DNA of 11,245 bases from Collinsella aerofaciens (GTDB lineage: Bacteria; Actinomycetota; Coriobacteriia; Coriobacteriales; Coriobacteriaceae): positions 1-11,245 of the forward strand of contig CAJMJM010000057.1 in the NCBI GenBank assembly GCA_905213725.1. The letters are read 5' to 3'. The notes below the pieces were generated by a model. It did no database searches, was not told the DNA's origin, and worked only from the letters and a program-made list of their open reading frames with translations. The first letter of the stretch is position 1. Each line of letters begins with the position of its first letter. Both the position numbers and the translations under genes were made by a program. Of the stretch, positions 5,045 to 11,245 are shown one piece after another.

Positions 5045-7489
5045 TTAGGCGTGGTCGCGCCAGCCGAGAACGCGCTGCTTCATGCCTTCGATGTCGAGCA
5101 CGCCTTCGGCAAAGCCCTTGCGCACGAGCTCTTCGGGAACGAACTCATCGTAACGATCAAAGTAAGGCACCTCGCCGGGATAGACGAGGTCGATGGGGTC
5201 GAAGTCTTTCTCTGCTTCGGCGGCGAGCACTTCAAAGTACGTCTCCTCGTCGGCCTTCTTCTTAAACTGCATAAAGTACGGGCGTGACGGGTCGAGTCCG
5301 CGAAGGCCCAGCTCCGCGGCACATTTAATCTTGAGCATGCGCTCGAGCGCCAAAAAGGCGTAGCTTCCCAACCAGGGGAAGAGCACCCAGGTGTCGCCGC
5401 CCAGGTTAATGAGCGGCTTGGTTCCCGCGCCCGAAATCTCAGCCGTATGGCGAGCCTGCGCAAGGCGGGCCCGTGCGTTACCCATAAGGTACGGATATGC
5501 TGCGTGCTCGTTGAGCGCCTTGCGCATGCGCTCGAGTACGTGTGTATTGATATACCCGGGGCAGTCGCCAAAGTAGGCCGGCACCCGGCCCTTGACCTGC
5601 GTGGCAAAGACGGTGTGGCGCTTCCAGTCCACTTCCTCGACAATCCAGCAGTGTCCGGCGATGGCGATGCGCTCACCGGGCGGTGGCGGATTGACGATCG
5701 TGCCCAACTCGGCCGACTCACTGCGAACGGTGAACTCCTCGTTTTCCTGGAACACAGCGTAGAACTTAAAGTTGTTAATGATGCGCTCGCCCGCGAGGCC
5801 CACGATGAGCCCGCCGCCCTCGGCGACTTGGATATGGTCGATCTTAATGAGGTGACGCAGCAACACGCGATAGTCATCGGCCGAGATGCGATGGAAATAG
5901 CTGAGTGTGAGCACGCGCTGGGCAAGCTCTGCCGGCGTGAGTTCGCCGGTGCTGGCAAGCGTCGACATAGTCTGGTGGTAGAGCAGGCTGTAGGGGAGTC
6001 GATCGAGTTCGGGTGGCTCGACCCACTTTTCCTCGCGATAGAGTTGTACGAGCGCGATGCCCTGCAGGAGCTTCCACGGAATGGTCTCGGGCATCATCGT
6101 GCGCGGCTCGGGTTCTTCCTCGCGCATGACAAACCACATCTCGGGCGGAAGATCGCGGCGCCCCGTGCGGCCCATTCGCTGCAAAAAGGAGCTGACGGTA
6201 AACGGTGCATCGATCTGAAACGCACGCTCCAGACGGCCGATATCGATACCGAGCTCCAGTGTAGATGTGGTGACGGTTGTCTGTGCCTGCTCCTCATCGC
6301 GCATGAGCTCTTCTGCCGTCTCGCGCAGCGATGCTGAAAGATTGCCGTGGTGGATGAGAAAGCGGTCGGGCTCGTGCCGGCTCTCGCAGTAGCTGCGCAG
6401 CATGGAGCACACGGCCTCTGCCTCCTCGCGCGAGTTGGCAAAGACCAAGCACTTGCGGCCGCGGGTGTGTTCGAAGATATAGCCCATGCCGGGGTCGGCG
6501 TTGTCTGGCGCTGTGTCGGTGGGGCTGAGAAGCGCCTGCTCGGTCGCTCGTGGGATGTCGACTTCGCCCTCGGGGGCCGAGGAAGTGCGACGGTCTTTGG
6601 GAGCGTCCTTGCCCCGCGCCTGCTCGCGACGTTGACGACGTTCCGCCTGTGTGAGCTGTCCGCTGTGGCGCATGTCTTGTCCGGATGCGGGCAGCGCCGC
6701 GGGTGTCACTGCCTCAATGCGCTCGCACGCAAGCACTTCGGCCTCTTGAGGACCCATGCTCTCGAATCTTCGCTGCTGCGCCTGGGGACCCGAGTTGTAG
6801 AAGTGCTCCATGGAGATGCGCCACACGCGGCGCGGCTCCTCAAAACGGGGGATGACGCAGTTGCGTCCCGTCCCCTGCGACAGGAAGGCGCCCGTGCGCT
6901 CGGGGTCGCCGATGGTTGCCGACAGACCGATGCGGCGGGGCTGCACGCCTGCCATGCGCGAGAGCCGCTCGATAAGGCAGAGCGTCTGCCCGCCGCGGTC
7001 GCCGCGCATGAGCGAATGGACTTCGTCGATAACCACATAGCGCAGGTCGCAGAACATACGAGGGATCGCCATGTGCTTATGGATCAGGAGCGCCTCGAGT
7101 GACTCGGGCGTAATCTGCAAGATGCCGCTCGGTTTTTTGATGAGCTTAGCCTTGTGCGACTGCGAGACATCGCCATGCCAGTGCCAGACAGGGATATCGG
7201 CTTCTTCGCACAGATCGTTGAGGCGGACGAATTGGTCATTGATGAGCGCCTTGAGGGGGCCAATGTAGAGGGCGCCCACGCTTGCGGGCGGGTTCTCCCA
7301 AAACTCGGTCAGGATGGGAAAGAAGGCTGCCTCGGTTTTGCCGGAAGCCGTGGATGCCGTCAGGAGCACATTATCTTGCGTGTTAAAGATGGCATCAGCT
7401 GCCGCAACCTGGATAGAGCGCAAGCTCTCCCAATCGTGGGAGTAGATGAAGTCTTGGATAAACGGGGCGTAGCGGTCAAAGGCGTTCAC
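5045..7489 (-). CDS. Lhr/BrxHI-type superfamily 2 DNA helicase
   Basis: An 814-residue predicted ATP-dependent DNA helicase. Motifs in order (residues counted from GTG 7489): an LRSIQ Q-motif-like site (23-27), Walker A TASGKT (47-52), GPLKALINDQ, Walker B DEVH (155-158), SAT (190-192), LVFANSREEAEAV, TSTLELGIDIG (408-418) and the arginine-finger motif QRMGRTGRR (437-445). About 370 residues follow, with no recognisable motif beyond the Lhr-like arrangement. Between the RecA lobes lies a charged, low-complexity insert (about 233-333) with RRQRREQARGKDAPKDRR. GTG 7489 is chosen over TTG 7504 because AGGAGG (7499-7494) overlaps the longer version and sits 4 bases before the GTG, the same spacing as in the first operon gene. 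It is the last gene of the TerB-BrxD-helicase operon. BrxHI of type 2 BREX is the closest named relative I recognise; a housekeeping Lhr-like repair role is the alternative. Confidence 0.88.
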   Translation of the reverse strand: MNAFDRYAPFIQDFIYSHDWESLRSIQVAAADAIFNTQDNVLLTASTASGKTEAAFFPILTEFWENPPASVGALYIGPLKALINDQFVRLNDLCEEADIPVWHWHGDVSQSHKAKLIKKPSGILQITPESLEALLIHKHMAIPRMFCDLRYVVIDEVHSLMRGDRGGQTLCLIERLSRMAGVQPRRIGLSATIGDPERTGAFLSQGTGRNCVIPRFEEPRRVWRISMEHFYNSGPQAQQRRFESMGPQEAEVLACERIEAVTPAALPASGQDMRHSGQLTQAERRQRREQARGKDAPKDRRTSSAPEGEVDIPRATEQALLSPTDTAPDNADPGMGYIFEHTRGRKCLVFANSREEAEAVCSMLRSYCESRHEPDRFLIHHGNLSASLRETAEELMRDEEQAQTTVTTSTLELGIDIGRLERAFQIDAPFTVSSFLQRMGRTGRRDLPPEMWFVMREEEPEPRTMMPETIPWKLLQGIALVQLYREEKWVEPPELDRLPYSLLYHQTMSTLASTGELTPAELAQRVLTLSYFHRISADDYRVLLRHLIKIDHIQVAEGGGLIVGLAGERIINNFKFYAVFQENEEFTVRSESAELGTIVNPPPPGERIAIAGHCWIVEEVDWKRHTVFATQVKGRVPAYFGDCPGYINTHVLERMRKALNEHAAYPYLMGNARARLAQARHTAEISGAGTKPLINLGGDTWVLFPWLGSYAFLALERMLKIKCAAELGLRGLDPSRPYFMQFKKKADEETYFEVLAAEAEKDFDPIDLVYPGEVPYFDRYDEFVPEELVRKGFAEGVLDIEGMKQRVLGWRDHA

Positions 7490-7493
7490 GGGG

Positions 7494-7499
7494 CCTCCT
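7494..7499 (-). promoter_or_regulatory. Shine-Dalgarno that sets the helicase start
   Basis: On the minus strand AGGAGG is followed by CCCC and then GTG (7489). The in-frame TTG at 7504 would place this site inside the coding region and has no comparable leader of its own, so GTG 7489 is the supported start. Confidence 0.75.
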
Positions 7500-7527
7500 C
7501 TCAAATACGAACCTCTTAACGCGGTGA

Positions 7528-7550
7528 GCAGTGGCTTGCCGCATCACTGC
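7528..7550. repeat. Hairpin between the REP-like element and the helicase leader
   Basis: GCAGTG (7528-7533) and CACTGC (7545-7550) pair around an 11-base loop. On the minus strand this is GCAGTG-loop-CACTGC, with possible extra GAG/CTC pairing past a bulged G. It lies about 30 bases upstream of the helicase Shine-Dalgarno. It could be part of the adjoining repeat element, an mRNA processing or stability structure, or a translation control element. No T run follows. Confidence 0.45.
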
Positions 7551-7565
7551 CTCGACGTTTGCCCA

Positions 7566-7605
7566 GATAAAACCTGCCAAAATAAACCTGTCCCTTTTTG
7601 GCGGG
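7566..7605 (-). repeat. REP-like element immediately after the BrxD-type gene
   Basis: Starting at the base after the ATPase stop, the minus strand reads CCAAAAAGGGACAGGTTT and then GGCAGGTTTTATC. It contains two imperfect copies of (A/G)CAGGTTT(T)AT, at 7593-7581 and 7578-7566 on the plus coordinates. GGGACAGGTTT-type sequences are, from memory, frequent intergenic repeats in many bacteria and often go with REP-associated Tyr transposases; no such transposase is in this window. The element fills the only gap in an otherwise overlapping operon. Confidence 0.5.
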
Positions 7606-8910
7606 TTAGATGGTGAATTCGGCGAAATTGCGGTCGCCGCTTGCGGTGCCGGTGTCGCCTGTTGCTGTTGCCGGCGCCAGCGCGTCGCCGCCGACGCTTT
7701 GCAGTAGCTCGGCCACGTTGGCGTCGGGGTTTTGGCATAGGATGTCGAGCAGCTCGATAAAGTCACGAATGACCTCACGCGGCGTCAAGTGCGTATCGGC
7801 TCCCACGCGGCCAAACTCAATCTTGAGAAAGTCCACCAAGTCGTTCTCGGTAAGCGTGGGCGTCCAGCCAAAGTAGCCGGCATGGATCTGCATGAGTTTT
7901 TCGATGAGCACCAGCAGCTCCTCATAGGTGAGTGGCTGCAGACGAATGATGGGCGCGAGCATGTCCTTAAGGTCCTCGCGCGCAAAACGGCCCTGAGCGA
8001 GTCGGCTGCGCAGGGCCTCGTAGGAGAACACGCCGCGGCGACGGTCCTCGATGGAGGTTGGCGTGCCACCCATGATCATGCCCAGGTACTGCGCCTTGCC
8101 CTGGAGCGTGTCGTTGTACATGGTCAGGATCTTCTCGTAGTTGTACTGGCGCGTAATGGCGTTGGGAATCTTATACAGATTCACGAGCTCGTCGATGAGC
8201 ACCAGCATGCCCTTGTAGCCACTGCAAACCAAAAAACGCGCGATGAGTTTGACGTAGTCGTACCAGTCATCGTCGCTGATGATGGTTGAGGACCCCAGTT
8301 CGGCGCGAGCCTCGCTCTTGGTGCGGTACTCGCCGCGAATCCATTTGGTCACGCGGCTCATAGCCTCTTCATCGCCCTCGGATACGGCCATGCGATAGCG
8401 GCGGAGCATGCGGGTGAAGTCGAAGCCGTGGACCATCTCCTCGAGCGGGGCCAGTTGGGCATTGACGACCGACTCGTCGACGTCGGCGCACGAGGCGACC
8501 CAGCGATCCAAAATAAGGTTGAGCGCACCGCCCTCGGGGCGCGTCTTGGTCGATATATTGCGGATGAGCTCGCGGTAGGTGGCAAGGCCCTGTCCCTGAC
8601 CGCCCTGCAGGCGGCGCTCGGGCGACAGGTCGGCATCAGCGACGACGAATCCTTCGCCCATGGCGTGCGTGCGGATGGTCTGGAGCAAAAAGCTCTTGCC
8701 GGCGCCGTAACGACCGACCAGAAAGCGGAAGCTCGCGCCACCGTCGGCGATGAGACTCAGATCGGTGAGCAGGGCGCGGATCTCGACCTCGCGCCCTACG
8801 GTGATGTAAGGAAGGCCGATGCGCGGGACCACGCCGCCCTTGAGCGAGTTGAGAATGACGGCAGCGACGCGCTTGGGCACGCGGGGTGCTGTGGATGCGG
8901 TATCACTCAT
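7606..8910 (-). CDS. BrxD-type (DUF2791) P-loop ATPase
   Basis: A 434-residue AAA-like ATPase resembling BrxD/BrxC-type proteins (family PF10923, DUF2791). The N-terminal region PRIGLPYITVGREVEI (29-44) leads into Walker A GRYGAGKS (66-73). Walker B is MLVLIDE (235-241), followed by LVNLYKI. The later GMIMGGTP and RSRLAQGRF blocks and an alpha-helical C-terminal part fit this family. The tail after about residue 410 is Ala/Thr/Gly-rich and probably disordered. The start ATG overlaps the end of the TerB gene by 8 bases (ATGAGTGA), so translation is probably coupled; only a weak AGAGGA lies upstream. In type 2 BREX a BrxD ATPase is encoded beside the BrxHI helicase, and the same pairing is seen here. 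Its likely job is ATP-driven loading or switching of the helicase or of a larger complex on DNA, which is inference. Confidence 0.85.
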   Translation of the reverse strand: MSDTASTAPRVPKRVAAVILNSLKGGVVPRIGLPYITVGREVEIRALLTDLSLIADGGASFRFLVGRYGAGKSFLLQTIRTHAMGEGFVVADADLSPERRLQGGQGQGLATYRELIRNISTKTRPEGGALNLILDRWVASCADVDESVVNAQLAPLEEMVHGFDFTRMLRRYRMAVSEGDEEAMSRVTKWIRGEYRTKSEARAELGSSTIISDDDWYDYVKLIARFLVCSGYKGMLVLIDELVNLYKIPNAITRQYNYEKILTMYNDTLQGKAQYLGMIMGGTPTSIEDRRRGVFSYEALRSRLAQGRFAREDLKDMLAPIIRLQPLTYEELLVLIEKLMQIHAGYFGWTPTLTENDLVDFLKIEFGRVGADTHLTPREVIRDFIELLDILCQNPDANVAELLQSVGGDALAPATATGDTGTASGDRNFAEFTI

Positions 8911-10663
8911 GGTCTAGGTATCCTCTCACGTCTGCTTCGTAATCCTCGATGATCTGCGGTCCTGCCGCTCCAAACTCGATAACGGTGTCACCCACCAGGT
9001 CAAAGAGCGCCTCGTTGATGCTGTCGACGAGCATGTCCTCGCTCTGCTCCGATTGCACTACCGCCAATGTCGCTTGCGCTGCGTTTTGCTCGAGCAGCGC
9101 GCGAAGGAAGGCATCTGCGGCGGGCGCGAGTTCGGTTGCGGTGCCAGCGGGTGCAGTCGATACGACCGCTGGCGTCGGTGCGAGGAGCGGTGCCACGACG
9201 CCAAACTGTTCGGTGGAAATGGTTGGCTCGTCGGCTTTGTTGCGCTCCGTAGGCGCCGCGATCGGCTCGGCCATCACGTCGGTCGCAGGCTTGGCTTCCG
9301 GTTGCTCGGATTCCGCCGTATCGACCTCTGTGGGCACATCGTCCTCGCGCTCTTCGTCGATCAAAAGCGCTTCGCGCGTTTGCGCAGCGGCGCTCCGAAT
9401 GTGCCCCAGCTGACTCAGATCGATATTGATCTTGACGGGCTGGTGTACGGCGTCCCACGAAAGCCATGCCACAATCTCGTCATCGATAATTTTGGCCAGA
9501 TATTTGGGGACCTTTTCTTCCTTAAGGGGATGGGCGGGGTCCAGCGCCAGGCGCAGGCGTTGGTCGCAGGCGCGCATCATTTCACCGAGCTTGCTGCTCT
9601 TTTGCCTACTACCGTGGATGCGCATGCATTCCCAAAAGTCGTTTTGGCAACGGTAGATATGGATAGGATCCAGGCGATATTCGCAGTCCTCGTGGCGCTC
9701 GGGCGCAAAGAATACGGCCGAGGCAAACATGGTGTAGGGCATGGCCGTCTCCTCCCCAAATAAACTCGCCACGATGCCGGTCTTTCGGTGCGTGTCATAG
9801 TAGCGCGCCATGCGGACATACACGGCGCATGCCGCGTGGCGCAGATCGCGGTGGTGGCTGCGGTCGAGCCGCGAGTTACTTAGGTTGTACGTGGAGAGGG
9901 CGTTGATGGCGGCCATGAGTCGCTCCTCGCGCACCTCATCGGGCGGAAGGGGGAGCGTGGGCTCGGAGGTTTTGCGACGTTTGGGGGTCTGGTCGGACGG
10001 TGCCGGTGCCGGTACAAGGTCTCGTGCTGCGCGCCGCAGCTCGATAAGGGCGTTATCGAACATGACGGTTTTAGAGTCACGAAGCAGCTTGGGGTTGAGC
10101 CCATGGAATACGGCGTAATCCTGCAACCACACGCGTGCAAACCGATCAATGCCGGGCTCGAAGGCGCGATAGACATCCCAAAAGGCCTTGATCTTGTTAA
10201 AACCGTCGAGCGGGTCATCTACGCCAATGCCGCAAATCAGCTCATAGAGATACAGAAAGGCAAAGGACGTAGACGTTTCCTCGACGGTTCCGCGGCGCAC
10301 TTGGGCACGCCAGGTAAAGTAGCCGCGCAGCTGCCGGTCGCTCATGGCGTTGTAGGTGGGAAAGTACGACTTAAAGGTGCCGTTGTAGGGACAGTCGTCC
10401 TCAAAGTCGGCCATCAGCAGGCCCTGGCGGTAAAAAAGCTCGGCTTCCGAAAGCCAGCGGCCCGCACCGCCCTTGGGGTCATCCTGCCAGCGCGATATCT
10501 CGCGCATTTTACGGTACTGGTCGGGGAGGAAATTCTGCATCTGTCGGCCGGTTTTGAGAATCGGCTCGTCTGCGTAGACTTCATGTGAGAAGCGGGCAGA
10601 CTGATGGGTCCGGGCCTCGGCCATAATGCGCTCGATGAGCATCTTGATGTCCTGGTCGGCCAC
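8903..10663 (-). CDS. TerB-N/TerB-C domain protein, first gene of the operon
   Basis: A 586-residue cytoplasmic protein without signal or membrane segments. The N-terminal half matches TerB-N (PF13208): FPTYNAMSDRQLRGYFTWRA (101-120) and TSFAFLYLYELICGIG (132-147). The middle (about 245-400) is helical. A Pro/Ala/Glu-rich linker (about 436-515) precedes the end of a TerB-C-like region (PF15615), with SINEALFDLVGDTVIEF (548-564) and IIEDYEADVRGYL (571-583). The central TerB domain itself is not evident. These domains were described in tellurite-resistance-related and predicted stress or phage-response systems, where they are thought to act as sensors or scaffolds; no enzyme motif is visible. 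GTG 10663 is the start, with AGGAGG 4 bases upstream. The gene follows an extended -10 promoter and overlaps the ATPase gene by 8 bases. Confidence 0.82.
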   Translation of the reverse strand: MADQDIKMLIERIMAEARTHQSARFSHEVYADEPILKTGRQMQNFLPDQYRKMREISRWQDDPKGGAGRWLSEAELFYRQGLLMADFEDDCPYNGTFKSYFPTYNAMSDRQLRGYFTWRAQVRRGTVEETSTSFAFLYLYELICGIGVDDPLDGFNKIKAFWDVYRAFEPGIDRFARVWLQDYAVFHGLNPKLLRDSKTVMFDNALIELRRAARDLVPAPAPSDQTPKRRKTSEPTLPLPPDEVREERLMAAINALSTYNLSNSRLDRSHHRDLRHAACAVYVRMARYYDTHRKTGIVASLFGEETAMPYTMFASAVFFAPERHEDCEYRLDPIHIYRCQNDFWECMRIHGSRQKSSKLGEMMRACDQRLRLALDPAHPLKEEKVPKYLAKIIDDEIVAWLSWDAVHQPVKINIDLSQLGHIRSAAAQTREALLIDEEREDDVPTEVDTAESEQPEAKPATDVMAEPIAAPTERNKADEPTISTEQFGVVAPLLAPTPAVVSTAPAGTATELAPAADAFLRALLEQNAAQATLAVVQSEQSEDMLVDSINEALFDLVGDTVIEFGAAGPQIIEDYEADVRGYLDHE

Positions 10664-10699
10664 CGCTCCTCCTCTCGAACGCAGCTACGGTGACCTCAT

Positions 10700-10708
10700 A
10701 TCATAGCA
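10700..10708 (-). promoter_or_regulatory. Extended -10 promoter of the TerB-BrxD-helicase operon
   Basis: On the minus strand TGCTATGAT (10708-10700) is an extended -10: TG, one base, then TATGAT, which differs from TATAAT at one position. No strong -35 box is present, as is usual for extended -10 promoters. Transcription would start near 10693, leaving a leader of about 30 bases with AGGAGG before GTG 10663. No terminator hairpin is visible between the DUF554 stop and this site, so some read-through from DUF554 is possible. Confidence 0.5.
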
Positions 10709-10750
10709 CAGCATCAAACAGGTGTTCGAGATACCGCTGCGTTGATAGAT

Positions 10751-11245
10751 TTAGAACAGGAGGGCGTAGATGACGGCGATGACGACGGAGGGGAGCATAT
10801 TGGCCGTGCGGAAGGTCTGAGGACGGATGAGGTTGACGCCGACGCAGAAGATGAGCATGGAGCCTACGAGCGAAAGGCTGTTGAGGGCTGCTGTGGTCAT
10901 GATGGGGGAGAGCGCGCCGGCAAACAACGTGATCGTCCCCTGGAACACGGCTACGGGCAGGGCCGAGAAGATGCAGCCGCGTCCGAGCGACGCCGTCATG
11001 GTGCAGACGATGATGCAGGCCAGTGCGCCCTTGAGGGCAAGCGTTGACCAGTCGCCGAGCAGGCCGTCCTGGATCGATCCCACAATTGCCATGGCGCCGA
11101 TACACACGGTGAGTGAAGTCGAGACAAAAGCGTTGGTGAACTCGTTATCGCCCTCACTGCCGGTCTTGCGCTAGCGCCATTCGCCAAGGTTCTCGATGGC
11201 GGCTTCCAAGTAGACGGCCTCGCCGAAGAGCGAAACGAGCGCAAA
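10751..11245 (-). pseudogene. DUF554 family membrane protein, interrupted by an in-frame TAG and running off the window
   Basis: The frame ending at TAA 10753-10751 encodes a hydrophobic DUF554-type protein, with VCIGAMAIVGSIQDGLLGDW, ASLGRGCIFSALPVAVFQGT and FCVGVNLIRPQT and several membrane segments. Reading upstream in the same frame, family-like sequence continues without a shift: RKTGSEGDNEFTNAFVSTSL, then the stop TAG at 11173-11171, then AAIENLGEWR up to the window edge. Coding sequence on both sides of a lone stop points to a nonsense mutation, for example CAG to TAG, or to a base-call error. Restart at GTG 11107 would give only 118 residues and lose the conserved upstream part. DUF554 proteins are membrane proteins of unclear function. 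The start codon lies outside the window. Confidence 0.75.

Noticed and set aside
5447..7102. Plus-strand frames of 296 and 251 residues opposite the helicase
   Set aside because: Antisense to conserved helicase motifs on the minus strand; no ribosome sites or domains.
7476..7778. 100-residue minus-strand frame running across the ATPase end, the repeat and the helicase start
   Set aside because: It overlaps two well-supported genes out of frame and includes the REP-like repeat and the helicase Shine-Dalgarno.
10709..10750. Terminator between DUF554 and the TerB operon
   Set aside because: Only partial pairing such as CAGC/GCTG with mismatches and no T run.

Overview
The window looks like chromosome of a moderately GC-rich, gut-type actinobacterium. 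A Coriobacteriia member such as Collinsella is my best guess. This is inferred from GC-rich codon use, compact operons with short AGGAGG leaders, the elp3/DUF554 gene types and short CCAAAAAG/ACAGG-type intergenic repeats; no rRNA or marker gene is present to prove it.

Layout. (1) 1-131: the tail of an unrecognised plus-strand gene, then a strong hairpin terminator (179-217). (2) 229-3012: a tight two-gene plus-strand operon. It holds a long bacterial Elp3 (radical SAM plus GNAT, tRNA wobble-uridine modification) followed directly by a membrane-anchored spermidine-synthase-like SAM-dependent protein. (3) 3013-5044: an AT-richer stretch with an MFS transporter, a probably frameshifted small ORF, a hairpin, about 300 nt with nothing I can assign, a 22-codon ORF behind a very strong Shine-Dalgarno, and two 22-nt direct repeats. 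It reads like an acquired or decayed insertion. (4) 5045-10663: a three-gene minus-strand operon. Transcription order is a TerB-N/TerB-C protein, a BrxD-type (DUF2791) P-loop ATPase, and an Lhr/BrxHI-type superfamily 2 helicase. The first two genes overlap by 8 nt. The helicase follows after about 116 nt filled by a REP-like repeat and a hairpin. An extended -10 promoter lies just upstream of the first gene. (5) 10751-11245: a DUF554 membrane-protein gene on the minus strand, running off the window and broken by an in-frame TAG.

The most interesting unit is region 4. BrxD and the BrxHI helicase are known from type 2 BREX phage-defence loci, and TerB-N/TerB-C domains from predicted tellurite/stress and anti-phage systems. 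Here they form a self-contained trio with no BREX methylase or PglZ in view. The likely reading is a DNA-targeting ATPase-helicase machine with a TerB-domain partner, possibly in defence or DNA processing; that function is inference.
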